Shown here piece after piece: positions 8,458 through 17,368 of a stretch of DNA of 64,000 nt. A model generated the notes under the pieces. That model did no database searches. It worked only from the letters and a program-made list of their open reading frames with translations, and was not told the DNA's origin. Each line of letters opens with the position of its first letter. Position 1 is the first letter of the stretch. This stretch comes from Streptomyces sp. MST-110588 (lineage in GTDB: Bacteria > Actinomycetota > Actinomycetes > Streptomycetales > Streptomycetaceae): contig NZ_CP074380.1 of assembly GCF_022695595.1 (NCBI RefSeq), positions 1,302,001 through 1,366,000 of the forward strand. The letters run 5' to 3'. The position numbers and the translations under genes were made by a program.

Positions 8458-9549
8458 ATGAACGTGGAGCGGCTGGACGTCACGGCCTACACGATCCCCA
8501 CCGACGCCCCCGAAGCCGACGGAACGCTCGCCTGGGACACCACCACCGTCGTGGTGGTGGAAGCCAGGTCCGCCACCACCACCGGTCTGGGGTGGACCTA
8601 CGCCGCCGCCGACGCCGGCTCGGTGGTACGCGACCTGCTGGCCCGGCCCGTGCTGGGGCGCAGCGTGCTGGACGTGGCCGGCGCGCACGAGGCGATGAGC
8701 CGCGCGGTGCGCAACGCCGGCCGGCCGGGCCTGGTCGCCTGCGCGCTGTCCGCGGTGGACATCGCGCTGTGGGACCTCAAGGCCCGGATGCTGGAACTCC
8801 CCCTGATGCGGCTGATCGGCGCGGTCCGGGACACCGTTCCGGTGTACGGTTCCGGCGGCTTCACCACGTACCACAGCACCCACCTGGCGACGCAGTTGAA
8901 CGGCTGGGTGCACGGGCAGGGGATCGGCCGCGTCAAGATAAAGATCGGCGAGGAGTGGGGCCGGGCGGTCGAACGCGACCTCAAGCGCGTACGCCACGCC
9001 CGCAAGGCGATCGGGCCGCGCGCCGAACTGTACGTGGACGCCAACGGCGCCTACGCCCGCAAACAGGCGGTACGGGTCGGGCACGCCCTCGCGGACCTGG
9101 GGGTGGGCTGGTTCGAGGAGCCGGTCTCCTCCGACGACCTCACGGGGCTGGGGATCGTGCGCGACCTGGTCGTCAGCGATGTGGCGGCCGGTGAGTACGG
9201 CTACGACCTGCCGTACTTCGCGCGGATGGCGCCGGTCGTGGACTGCCTCCAGATCGACGCCACCCGCTGCGGGGGGCTGACGGTGTGGCTGCGCGCCGCG
9301 GCCCTGGCCGAGGCCCACGGCCTGGAGGTCTCCGCCCACTGCGCCCCGCACGTCCATGCCCACCCGGCCGCCTGCGTACCGAACCTGCGGCACGTCGAGT
9401 GGTTCCACGACCACGTCCGCGTCGAGTCGCTGTACTTCGACGGCGGGCTGGACCCGTCCGGCGGTGTGCTGCGCCCGGCCGCCAAGGGCGCGCCGGGGCA
9501 CGGCCTGGACTTCCGTCACGAGGACGCGACACCGTACCGGGTTCTGTGA
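8458..9549 (+). CDS. Enolase-superfamily (mandelate racemase/muconate lactonizing-type) enzyme
   Basis: 363 residues. The N-terminal capping domain (1-125) leads into a TIM-barrel. The catalytic pattern is visible: GRVKIKIG carries the Lys-x-Lys base, ELYVDANGAY the first Asp metal ligand, VGWFEEPVS the second (Glu), and the third acidic ligand lies near VAAGEYGYD. QIDATRCGGLT follows, and SAHCAPHVHAHPA gives the C-terminal His. Members abstract an alpha proton from carboxylates. The HxHAHPA end resembles the sugar-acid dehydratase and racemase groups, but the substrate is not assignable. GGAAGGAG precedes ATG 8458. It is a lone gene. Confidence 0.85.
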   Translation: MNVERLDVTAYTIPTDAPEADGTLAWDTTTVVVVEARSATTTGLGWTYAAADAGSVVRDLLARPVLGRSVLDVAGAHEAMSRAVRNAGRPGLVACALSAVDIALWDLKARMLELPLMRLIGAVRDTVPVYGSGGFTTYHSTHLATQLNGWVHGQGIGRVKIKIGEEWGRAVERDLKRVRHARKAIGPRAELYVDANGAYARKQAVRVGHALADLGVGWFEEPVSSDDLTGLGIVRDLVVSDVAAGEYGYDLPYFARMAPVVDCLQIDATRCGGLTVWLRAAALAEAHGLEVSAHCAPHVHAHPAACVPNLRHVEWFHDHVRVESLYFDGGLDPSGGVLRPAAKGAPGHGLDFRHEDATPYRVL

Positions 9550-9986
9550 GTGCCGGAGCGGGCCTCGCCCCGGCGGACGGCCTGGAGGGCCGGGAGCCAG
9601 AGGCCGGGGGCCGGAAGCCGGAGTGCGCGGTTGCGCAGACGGCGGCAGGGCAGCAGGGCAGCAGCAGATGGCAGCGGACAGCAGCAGGCGGCGCCTGACG
9701 GCACCTGATGGCGGCAGATGGCAGAAATCCGGGGGAACTTGTCATTTGCGCCCATGGTGACCGGTGAACGGCCGTCCTAGCCTGTCGCTGCGCGCCTCCC
9801 CCCGCCCTCCGGGCCGTCCGCCGCGCGCACCCCATCGGAAGAAAGCACCCCGTTCACCATGTCTGTCAGCGCTGTCAGCGACGGTTCCCGGGACCCGGCC
9901 TCATACGCCCACCCGGAGAACCCGAACGTCCGTGGGCGGCTGCGCCCCGCGCCCGCCGTCACCCGTCAGGACACAGGAGCCGGCCG
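9550..9986. other. 437-bp non-coding stretch with CAG-rich repeats
   Basis: No gene is seen. Positions about 9640-9725 are an irregular run of GCAG/GGCAGCAG and TGGCGGCAGATGGCAG units. The remainder presumably carries the promoter for the membrane-protein pair, with AGGAGC at 9974-9979 as ribosome site. Confidence 0.45.
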
Positions 9987-10475
9987 GTGACGAAGTTCCT
10001 GCTCTCCGTCCACGTCCTGGCGGCCATCATCGCCATCGGGCCGGTGACCGTGGCGGCCAGTATGTTCCCCGCGGCGGTCCGCCGCGCCCGGGCGGCCGGA
10101 CCGGAGACCGCCCCACTCGCCGGAGTCCGGCTGCTGCACCGCATCTGCCGGGTCTACGCCGTCATCGGCCTGGCCGTCCCGGTCTTCGGCTTCGCCACCG
10201 CCAGCAGCCTCGGCGTGCTCGGTGACGCGTGGCTGATCACCTCGATCGCGCTCACCGCAGCCGCGGCCGGCGTCCTGGCGCTGCTCGTCCTCCCGGGCCA
10301 GGAGCGGCTGCTCGGCCGGCTCGACGCCGCGAACGACACCGCGAACGGCGCCGGGGCCACGGCGGGGCCGGATGCCAGCGCCCGGCTGGCCATGTTCACC
10401 GGCGTCTTCAACCTGCTGTGGGCCGTGGTGACCGTACTCATGATCATCCGTCCCGGCTCCACCACGGGAGTGTGA
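9987..10475 (+). CDS. Integral membrane protein (DUF2269-like)
   Basis: 162 residues with four predicted membrane helices: about 5-27, 50-72, 78-100 and 137-158. A polar loop of about 25 residues is rich in Ala/Asn/Gly (DTANGAGATAGPDA). Layout and length fit DUF2269-type membrane proteins; the function is unknown. GTG 9987 has AGGAGC about seven bases upstream. Its stop overlaps the GTG of the next membrane gene by four bases, so the two are translationally coupled and probably interact. Confidence 0.75.
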   Translation: MTKFLLSVHVLAAIIAIGPVTVAASMFPAAVRRARAAGPETAPLAGVRLLHRICRVYAVIGLAVPVFGFATASSLGVLGDAWLITSIALTAAAAGVLALLVLPGQERLLGRLDAANDTANGAGATAGPDASARLAMFTGVFNLLWAVVTVLMIIRPGSTTGV

Positions 10476-10762
10476 CCGTGCACCGCACCGGAGCGCCGCT
10501 GCGCATCGCCGCCGCCGTCGAACTCGCCTCGCTGATCGTCCTGCTGGGCAACCTCGCCACCGTACATCTGCCCGCCGTCACCACGCTGATGGGCCCGGTC
10601 CACGGCTGCGCCTACCTCTTCACCGTCGTCGCCACCGCCCGTGACCCGCGGCGCACCTTCGCGGCCGTCGCCTCGTCCCTGCTGCCGGGCGTCGGCGGGC
10701 TGCTCGCCGTACGGCTGCTGAACAGGGCCACGGAGCGCGCCGGCCGGGCTCCCGCCAACTGA
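10472..10762 (+). CDS. Small integral membrane protein (DUF3817-like)
   Basis: 96 residues with three hydrophobic segments (about 10-30, 38-58, 64-84). MGPVHGCAYLFTVVA resembles the loop-helix of DUF3817 proteins. The start is GTG 10472, in a GTGA overlap with the preceding gene; GTG 10478 is an alternative. Unknown function. A strong hairpin terminator follows about 70 bp downstream. Confidence 0.7.
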   Translation: MTVHRTGAPLRIAAAVELASLIVLLGNLATVHLPAVTTLMGPVHGCAYLFTVVATARDPRRTFAAVASSLLPGVGGLLAVRLLNRATERAGRAPAN

Positions 10763-11207
10763 AGCGCCCGCACGCGAAGAAGCCGGCGTACTCAAGGAAC
10801 CCGCAGTATCCGGCCTGGCCATGTACGTACGCGTCCGGGCGCGGGGCCCCACACCCCGCGCCCGGACTCCCATCCCCTTCTTCCTCGCTCCCCCCGGCCT
10901 CAGAGCCCCCAGGCCACTCGGCCGAGGCCCGGTGCCCGGGTGCCCGAGCGCCACGGCACCAAACTCCCTTTCCGTCAACGACCGCAGCCGGCACGGGAAT
11001 ACGCGCGGGAATCGGTGCGGGGATCACCGCGTCCGTGTGGCGTGTGGCCCGTCGGGTACCCGGCCGCCACAACCGCCCACCCGTGTCCGCGTACGCAAGG
11101 TCCGGAAAAAGGGCCGGGCGCGCGACACACCGAAGGGGTCCGCTCGCACCGGACCCGCAGTCACCGGGCGCACGCGGCCGGCGCGAGCGCCCAGGGAGGA
11201 GGCCGTC
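10763..11207. other. 445-bp gap holding a terminator and the DUF2795 promoter
   Basis: Contains the perfect hairpin at 10833-10867. The remainder is GC-rich with no recognised gene. The last 15 bases carry AGGGAGGAGG, a strong ribosome site for the gene at 11208. Confidence 0.55.
10833..10867 (+). terminator. Hairpin terminator after the membrane-protein pair
   Basis: Perfect 14-bp arms, GTCCGGGCGCGGGG and its complement, are separated by 7 bp. There is no T-tract, as is common for Streptomyces terminators. It lies 70 bp past the stop of the preceding operon. Confidence 0.7.
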
Positions 11208-11591
11208 ATGCAGCGTCGGAGCGACCGTATGAGTGCCCGCCGGGACGATGAGATGAAGCACGAGCTCAAGGGTCTGCTGAGGTCCGGGCACTCCACCCGC
11301 GTCGAGGAGTGGCACGATCCCGAGCCCGCCGCCGCCGACGACCCGCGGGTGGCGGCGGGCCCGGTCCCCCGCCCCGGGCCGTGGGGCGAGATGGAGCTGC
11401 TGCGCTTCGAACTCGCCCGTCACCTGGGGCGCAGCCGCTTCCCCGCCAGGCGGCGGGCACTGGTCCGTGAACTGCTGGAGCGGCGTGCGCCGGACCAACT
11501 GGTGGAGGCGGTACGGGCGTTGCCGGCGGAGGGTTCCTATCGCAATGTGCAGGAGGTCGTCTCGGCACTCCTGCGGGACGGCTCCGCATAG
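11208..11591 (+). CDS. DUF2795 domain protein
   Basis: 127 residues. A basic N-terminus and a disordered Glu/Pro/Ala-rich middle (about 25-60) precede a C-terminal DUF2795 domain (about 68-125), seen in VEAVRALPAEGSYRNVQEVV. DUF2795 proteins are small actinobacterial proteins of unknown function, often near stress genes. ATG 11208 is preceded by the strong ribosome site AGGGAGGAGG. The CBS-domain gene follows about 100 bp later on the same strand. Confidence 0.75.
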   Translation: MQRRSDRMSARRDDEMKHELKGLLRSGHSTRVEEWHDPEPAAADDPRVAAGPVPRPGPWGEMELLRFELARHLGRSRFPARRRALVRELLERRAPDQLVEAVRALPAEGSYRNVQEVVSALLRDGSA

Positions 11592-11688
11592 GGGACGCCC
11601 GTACGGGTACTGCGGCGAGGTCGGCCCCACCCCGGGCCGGCCCGTCGGCTCATCCGTCGGACGCGACCGAGAGAAGGCGAGCAGATTC

Positions 11689-12192
11689 ATGGGACTGTTG
11701 GTAAGGGACGTCATGACACCGGCCGTCGCGGCGGTGCCACCGGACGCCTCCCTGGTCGAGGCGGCGCAGTTGATGCGTGCCCAGGACATCGGCGATGTAC
11801 TCGTGGCCCAGGACGGGCTGCTGCTGGGGGTGGTCACCGACCGGGACATCACCCTGCGGGCGGTGGCGGACGGGGCCGATCCGCTCACCGTCTCGTGCCG
11901 GTCGGTGTGCACCCCGGAGCCGGTGTGCGTCGGCCCGGACGAGCAGATCTCGGCGGCGGTCGCCCTGATGCGGACCAACGCGGTGCGCCGGCTGCCGGTG
12001 GTCGAGAACGGCACTCCCGTGGGCATGGTCAGCATTGGTGACCTGGCCCGGGAGCAGGACCCCGACTCGGCGCTGGCGGACATCAGCCGGGCCGCTCCGG
12101 ACACCTGGCCGGGGAACCCCGGGAACGGGATCCCGGGGATCGGCGCGCCGGGGCCGGGGGTGCCCGGAACCGGCATCCCGGGGCTGGCCTGA
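11689..12192 (+). CDS. CBS-pair domain protein with Gly/Pro-repeat tail
   Basis: 167 residues. Two CBS motifs (about 3-58 and 72-128) form a Bateman module, seen in VRDVMTPAVAAVPPD and GVVTDRDITLRAVA in the first and LPVVENGTPVGMVSIGDLA in the second. Such modules bind adenosyl nucleotides. The last 30 residues are a collagen-like run of G-x-P-G-x-G triplets, absent from ordinary members. ATG 11689 has GAGAAGG upstream. A stress-sensing or regulatory role is family inference. Confidence 0.85.
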   Translation: MGLLVRDVMTPAVAAVPPDASLVEAAQLMRAQDIGDVLVAQDGLLLGVVTDRDITLRAVADGADPLTVSCRSVCTPEPVCVGPDEQISAAVALMRTNAVRRLPVVENGTPVGMVSIGDLAREQDPDSALADISRAAPDTWPGNPGNGIPGIGAPGPGVPGTGIPGLA

Positions 12193-12348
12193 TGAGGGCC
12201 GTGACACCGGGAAGCCGGGGTGGCCGGCCGTGACGCCGGGAAGCTGCGGCGTACGGCCGTGACGCCGGGAGGCCGTGGTGTGAGGAAGACGACGCGGGCC
12301 GCGCGCCGCCTGCGGCCTGTTCCGCCTTCCATGGGGTACAGGTGGCGC

Positions 12349-13832
12349 ATGCGAAAGCTGTTGAGCACCTGGGACCGGGAGATCTTCGACAAGGTGGCGA
12401 GCCGGCACTGGCCGGGCGCGCAGCGTGTGCTGCCCCGGCTGACCCGGTGCGCCGACCACGGACTGCTGTGGATGGGCATCGCGGGCGGCGCGGCCCTCCT
12501 GGGCGGCCGGCCCGCACGCCGGGCCGCGCTGCGCGGGGTGGCCTCCCTGGCGGTGGCCTCCGCGACCGTCAACACGCTCGCCAAGCGTTCCGTACGGCGC
12601 GAGCGCCCGCTGCTGGACGCGGTGCCGGTGATACGGCAGCTCACCCGGCAGCCCTTCACCACCTCCTTCCCCTCCGGGCACTCGGCCTCGGCGGTGGCCT
12701 TCGCGACGGGCGTGGCCTTCGAGAACAAGTGGTGGGGCTGGCGCTGGCACCGGTGGCCGCCTCCGTGGCGTTCTCCCGCGTCTACACGGGCGTCCACTAT
12801 CCCGGTGACGTGCTGGCGGGTGCCGCGCTCGGCGCGGGCGCCGCCTTCGCGGTGCGGGGCCTGGCGCCGACCAGGGCCCAGTTGGCGCCGCCGGCCCGGC
12901 CGCGGGCCGACGCCCCGGCGCTGCCGCGGGGCGAGGGACTGGTCGTGGTGGGCAACCGCGATTCGGGACAGCGGACCGGGCAGCGTACGGACCGGGCGCA
13001 GGAGGTACGGGAGGTGCTGCCGCGCGCCGAGGTGGTGCTGTGCGGCGGGCCGGAGGACCCGCCGCTGGAGAAGGCGCTGGAGGAGGCGGCCGAGAAGGTC
13101 AAGCGGCAGGGCGGCGCGCTGGGGGTGCTGGGCGGTGACGGCACGATCAACACGGCGGCCACGGTGGCGATGCGGCACGGGCTGCCGCTGGCGGTGATGC
13201 CCGGCGGGACCCGTAACCACTTCGCGTACGACCTGGGGATAGAGACCTTCGCCGAGGCGGCGCGGGCGGTGGGGACCGGTGAGGCGGTGGCCGTGGACCT
13301 GGCGCGCTTCAGGGCCGGGCCGCACGGGGAAGCGACGCACTTCCTCAACACCTTCTCCATCGGCTCGTATCCGGAGCTGGTGCGGATCCGCGAGGAGTGG
13401 GCGGGCCGGATCGGGGCGTGGCCGGCCGGGGTGCTGGCCGCGTGGAAGGTGCTGCGGACGGCCGCGCCGGTGACCGTGGAGGTCAACGGCCGGCGCCGCT
13501 CGGTGTGGCTGCTGTTCGTGGGCAACTGCGCCTACCGGGGGCTGGGGCTGGCGCCGGTGCGCCGCCACGACCTGGCGGACGGGGTGCTGGACGTGCGGGT
13601 GGTGCACGGCGGGCGGCTGGCCCGTACGCGGCTGCTGGCCGCGGCGGTGACGGGCGCGCTGCGGCACTCCCCCGTGCTGAGCGAGTCGCGGGTGCGGACG
13701 CTGCGGCTGAGCGGGCTGGCGCCGGGCGCCACGCTCGCGTACGACGGCGAGGTGGCGAACGCGCCGAAGGAGCTGGTGTTCGAGAAGGAGAACGAGGCCC
13801 TGACGGTCTATCGGCTGCTGCCCGATTCCTGA
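12349..13832 (+). CDS. PAP2 phosphatase-diacylglycerol kinase fusion (frameshifted in this sequence)
   Basis: The N-terminal half is a PAP2 membrane phosphatase, with KRSVRRERP, SFPSGHSASAVAF and, after the frameshift, SRVYTGVHYPGDVLAG as its three phosphatase motifs. From about residue 190 a diacylglycerol/sphingosine kinase-like catalytic domain follows, with GVLGGDGTINTAA and MPGGTRNHFA as the nucleotide motifs. The reading frame changes at the GGGG run 12732-12735; adding one G restores a continuous 494-residue protein. Both halves are intact, so this looks like a base-call error. Such fusions occur in Streptomyces lipid or undecaprenyl recycling. ATG 12349 fits the PAP2 start. Confidence 0.8.
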
Positions 13833-13864
13833 GGGTGCCCATGACTCCCTCTCTCCGTCCATGA

Positions 13865-13884
13865 TGTGAGATCCGGTTCTCACA
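13865..13884. promoter_or_regulatory. Inverted repeat before the methyltransferase
   Basis: Perfect 7-bp arms TGTGAGA and TCTCACA with a 6-bp spacer lie 57 bp upstream of GTG 13942. It could be an operator for a MarR- or GntR-type regulator or a weak terminator of the preceding gene. No regulator gene is adjacent. Confidence 0.4.
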
Positions 13885-13941
13885 GTGCGGTCGTCCGGCG
13901 TACGGTGTGGTGGCCCTCCCCGGACAGCGAAGGAGCCCGCC

Positions 13942-14772
13942 GTGCCGCAGGATTGCGCCGTATACACCCATGGCCACCACGAGTCCGTACTGCGCTCCCA
14001 CACCTGGCGCACCGCCGCCAACTCGGCCGGCTACCTGCTGGACGCGCTCACCGCGGATCTGCGCGCACCGGGCACGGAGATTCTCGACGTCGGCTGCGGG
14101 CCCGGGACCATCACCGCGGACCTGGCCGCGCTGGTGCCGCACGGCCGGGTGACCGGGCTGGAGCGTGCGCCGGAGGTACTGGAACAGGCCAGGGCCACCG
14201 CCGCCGCGCGCGGGCTGCGCAACGTCCGCTTCGCGGTCGGCGACGTCCACGCGCTGGACCACCCGGACGGCTTCTTCCACGTCACCCACGCCCATCAGGT
14301 GCTCCAGCACGTCGGCGATCCCGTCGGGGCGCTGCGCGAGATGCGCCGCGTCACCCGGCCCGGCGGGCTGGTCGCCGCCCGGGACGCCGACTACGCGGCG
14401 ATGACCTGGTATCCGGCGCTCGACGGACTGACGGACTGGCTGGATCTGTACCGCCGGGTCGCGCGGGCCAACGGCGGTGAGCCGGACGCCGGGCGGCGGC
14501 TGCACTCCTGGGCCCGCCGGGCCGGCTTCGCCGCCGGGGACATCACCGCCTCCGCCGGGACCTGGTGCTACGCCACCGCGCAGGAGCGCGCCTGGTGGAG
14601 CGCGCTGTGGGCGGACCGTACCGTCCACTCGTCCTACGCCCGCCTGGCGGTGGAGGGCGGACACGCGAGTCGGGCCGAACTGGAGCGGATCGCGGACGCC
14701 TGGCGGGAGTGGGGCAGCCGCGAGGACGCGTGGTTCGCCGTGCTGCACGGCGAAATCCTCTGTCGCGTCTGA
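13942..14772 (+). CDS. SAM-dependent methyltransferase (UbiE/class I)
   Basis: 276 residues. Class I Rossmann methyltransferase with motif I ILDVGCGPGTITADLA (about residue 48), motif II acidic Glu in VTGLERAPEV, motif III GDVHALD and the post-motif MRRVTRPGGLVAARD. The C-terminal part (about 170-276) is a Trp-rich helical lid. Similar Streptomyces proteins are annotated as methyltransferase-domain proteins of unknown substrate. GTG 13942 has AAGGAG five bases upstream. It is not in an evident operon. Confidence 0.87.
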   Translation: MPQDCAVYTHGHHESVLRSHTWRTAANSAGYLLDALTADLRAPGTEILDVGCGPGTITADLAALVPHGRVTGLERAPEVLEQARATAAARGLRNVRFAVGDVHALDHPDGFFHVTHAHQVLQHVGDPVGALREMRRVTRPGGLVAARDADYAAMTWYPALDGLTDWLDLYRRVARANGGEPDAGRRLHSWARRAGFAAGDITASAGTWCYATAQERAWWSALWADRTVHSSYARLAVEGGHASRAELERIADAWREWGSREDAWFAVLHGEILCRV

Positions 14773-14883
14773 AGCCCTTTCCCAGAAGCCCCCACGAAGT
14801 CCCTTCGCTGATTTTCCGAGGATATGCCCTGCCTATGCCCGTATATGCAAGGCATATGGCACTACGCCCTGTATGAAGGGTTC

Positions 14884-16097
14884 GTGACACGGTGGGCGAC
14901 ACAGGGGGCGACGGGACTCCTGGCGGAGCTGGTGGCGTGGCTGGTGACGGCGGTCGTGGCGGTGCTCGTGGCGGGGGGCCAGACCGCGCGGCCCACCACC
15001 TCGGCCGCCACCGGCCCGGCCGCCACCGCGCCCACCGCCGGCTCCGCGGCGGGCCGCGGGTTCACCCTCCTGGCCACCGGTGACGTCCTGGCGCACACGG
15101 AGGTCATCGAGCAGGCCCGCAAGGACGCCCACGGCCGGGAACACGACTTCCGCGCCCTGCTCGCCGGGGCCGCGCCGGCCGTCTCCCGCGCCGACCTGGC
15201 GATCTGTCATATGGAGACGGTGTACGGGAAGGAGGGCGGCCCCTTCAGCGGCTACCCGGCCTTCCGGACCCCGCCGCAGATCGCCGCCGCCCTGAAAGCC
15301 ACCGGCTACGACTCCTGCTCCACCGCCTCCAACCACTCCCTGGACGACGGAGCGGCCGGGATCCGGCGGACGCTGGAGGCCATGGACGCGGCCGGCCTGC
15401 GTCACGTGGGTTCGGCCCGTTCCGCCGCCGAGGCGGCCCGGCCGGCGCTCCTGAAGACGGCGGGGGCCACGGTCGCCCAGCTCGCCTACACCTACGGCAC
15501 CAACGACATCCCGCTGCCCGAAGGCCGCCCCTGGGCCGTACATCTGATCGATCCGGAGGCGATCGTCAGGGACGCGCGGGCCGCCCGCCGGGCGGGCGCC
15601 GACGTGGTGGTGGTCAGCCTCCATTGGGGCACGGAATGGCAGCAGGCCCCCGACGAGCAGCAGCGCACCCTCGCGCGTACGCTCACCGCCTCCCGTACCG
15701 CCGGCCGCCCCGACATCGACCTGATCCTGGGCACCCACAACCACGTCCCGCAGGCGTACGAGAAGGTCAACGGCACCTGGGTCGTCTACGGGATGGGCGA
15801 CCAGCTCGCGGGCTTGATGTACAACCCGCGGGGGCGGTGGACGGGCGCGGCAACCAGAGTTCGATGGCCCGGTTCACCTTCGCACCACCGGATGCGGCGG
15901 GCCACCGCTGGACGGTCCGTGCCGCGCAGTTCCGGCCCCTGCTCACCGACGTCAAGGGCGGCTTCCGGGTGGTCGACCTGACCTCCGCCCTCGCCCGTCA
16001 CCCGCGGCGCGCCGACTTCCTCGCCGCCCGCGACCGCATCCGCGAGGCGGTCCTCTCGCGCGGCGCGGCGAAGGACGGCCTGGAGGAGGCCAGGTGA
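14884..16097 (+). CDS. CapA/PgsA-like metallophosphoesterase-fold protein (frameshifted)
   Basis: About 404 residues after correction. A hydrophobic segment near the N-terminus (about 12-35) acts as signal or anchor, then comes a CapA-type domain: FTLLATGDVLAH, SRADLAICHMETVYG, YDSCSTASNHSLDDG, VVVSLHWGTEWQ and LGTHNHVPQAYEK are the metal-ligand motifs seen in capsule/polyglutamate synthesis proteins. The frame breaks at the G-run 15830-15834; one extra G restores continuity into the C-terminal segment GNQSSMARFTFAPP. The start is uncertain: GTG 14884 is chosen with GAAGGG nearby, ATG 14824 is possible. Role in surface polymer biosynthesis is family-based. Confidence 0.75.
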
Positions 16098-16133
16098 CCA
16101 CGCGCCGCGCCCGTCCCAACTACCCTTGCCCCT

Positions 16134-16514
16134 ATGGACATTCTGGGGACCTCGCTGCGGGTCTGCGTCGATGACCTGGACTCCGCGATCGCCGTGTACG
16201 AACGGCTGACGGGCGCGCAGGCGATGCGCTTCCGGCACGGTGGCGTCTCGGTCGCGGCGGTCGGCTGCTTCTTCCTGATGAGCGGCCCCGAGCAGCAGAT
16301 GGCCGTACTGCGGAGGATCACGGCGACGCTGGCGGTCGAGGACGTGGACGAGGCGGTCGCCGACCTGACCGCCGTCGGTGCCCAGATCGTCGCGGGCCCC
16401 CTGCCGTCCCCCATCGGCCGCAATGTCATCGCACGCCACCCTGACGGGTCGGTCTTCGAATACGTGGACCGGAAGGCCGCAAAAGCCCCCGCTTCCCCTC
16501 ACCTCGGCAACTGA
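16134..16514 (+). CDS. VOC (glyoxalase-fold) family protein
   Basis: 126 residues, a single vicinal-oxygen-chelate domain made of two beta-alpha-beta-beta-beta units (about 5-60 and 68-118). It ends in the usual NVIARHPDGSVFEYVD strand with the Glu metal ligand. Many such proteins bind toxins or dioxygenate small molecules; nothing identifies the substrate. It is downstream of the CapA-like gene and converges with the second VOC gene. Confidence 0.8.
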   Translation: MDILGTSLRVCVDDLDSAIAVYERLTGAQAMRFRHGGVSVAAVGCFFLMSGPEQQMAVLRRITATLAVEDVDEAVADLTAVGAQIVAGPLPSPIGRNVIARHPDGSVFEYVDRKAAKAPASPHLGN

Positions 16515-16602
16515 GCCGCCCACCCGTCACGGCACGCGCGTTGCGGTACGTCACCCACATGCCGCGGGAGCGGTTCCGGCCGATGGCGCCTGGCCCGGTT
16601 CC

Positions 16603-16989
16603 TTACTTGCTGTGCGCGATCTGGATCAGGTTGCCGCAGGTGTCGTCCAGGACCGCCAGGGTGACGTCATCCATCTCCAGCGGCTCCTGGGTGAAGTGCA
16701 CCCCCAGCTCGCGCAGCCGGTTGAACTCCGCCGCCACGTCGTCCACGGCGAAGGAGATGGCCGGGATGCCGTCCTGGACCAGCGCCGTCTTGTACGGCTG
16801 CACCGCGGGGTGGTCGGAGGGCTCCAGGAGCAGTTCGGTCCCCTGGGGTTCCTCCGGTGAGACCACGGTCAGCCACCGGGCCTCGCCCATCGGGATGTCG
16901 TGCTTCTTCACGAAGCCCAGCACATCGGTGTAGAAACGCAGGGCCTTTTCCTGGTCGTCGACGAAGACGCTGGTCATATTGATCCTCAT
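16603..16989 (-). CDS. VOC family protein, ArsR-coupled
   Basis: 128 residues of the glyoxalase/bleomycin-resistance superfamily: VFVDDQEKALRFYTDVLGF at the start and DDTCGNLIQIAHSK at the end of the second repeat. Its ATG (16989) overlaps the stop of the upstream ArsR gene in an ATGA junction, so the two are co-translated. ArsR-VOC operons are common in actinobacteria; the substrate is unknown and the regulator presumably senses the same compound or stress. Confidence 0.88.
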   Translation of the reverse strand: MRINMTSVFVDDQEKALRFYTDVLGFVKKHDIPMGEARWLTVVSPEEPQGTELLLEPSDHPAVQPYKTALVQDGIPAISFAVDDVAAEFNRLRELGVHFTQEPLEMDDVTLAVLDDTCGNLIQIAHSK

Positions 16990-17279
16990 GGGGTGCCCTC
17001 CGGGGCATCGGGCCTGAGCCACCGGGTCACGATGCGCTCAAGAGGTTCGGTGTTCAGATCGTGCAACTTGTAGCGGCCCTGGCGCCGCGAGAGGACCAGA
17101 CCCGCCGATTCCAGTACGGCCAGGTGCTGGCTGATCGCCTGGCGGGACAGCCCCAGGCCGTGCTTGGTCACCAGCCGGGTGCATATCTCGAACAGGGTCT
17201 GGCCGTCCCGTTCCGCCAGCTCGTCAAGGATGCGCCGGCGGGTGGGGTCGGCCAGGGCCTTGAAGACATCCTCCGCCAT
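16986..17279 (-). CDS. ArsR-family transcriptional repressor
   Basis: 97 residues. Winged HTH with ADPTRRRILDELAERDGQ at the start and the recognition helix in GLSRQAISQHLAVLE, wing in RRQGRYKLHDL. No obvious metal-binding Cys pair (CxC) is present, so it is probably not a metal sensor. ATG 17279 is chosen; an extended start at 17315 would run through the operator palindrome at 17289-17312 and is rejected. First gene of a two-gene operon with the VOC protein. Confidence 0.88.
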   Translation of the reverse strand: MAEDVFKALADPTRRRILDELAERDGQTLFEICTRLVTKHGLGLSRQAISQHLAVLESAGLVLSRRQGRYKLHDLNTEPLERIVTRWLRPDAPEGTP

Positions 17280-17288
17280 GACTCCACC

Positions 17289-17312
17289 ATAGGCAAGCGA
17301 GAGCTTGCCTAT
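17289..17312. promoter_or_regulatory. ArsR operator palindrome
   Basis: Perfect 10-bp arms ATAGGCAAGC and GCTTGCCTAT with a 4-bp spacer end 10 bp before the ArsR ATG. The AT-flanked shape and length fit the 12-2-12-type sites of ArsR/SmtB repressors. Autorepression is inferred. Confidence 0.7.
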
Positions 17313-17368
17313 CAAGCAGTGGCGGTGGCGGCCCGTGGAGGGAAGCGGGCCAAAGGCTCAGGAGACCT

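Noticed and set aside
10620..14021. Very long minus-strand open frame opposite the CBS, PAP2-kinase and methyltransferase genes
   Set aside because: It is antisense to recognisable plus-strand genes; high GC keeps antisense frames open. Its translation is Arg/Pro/His-rich with no family resemblance.
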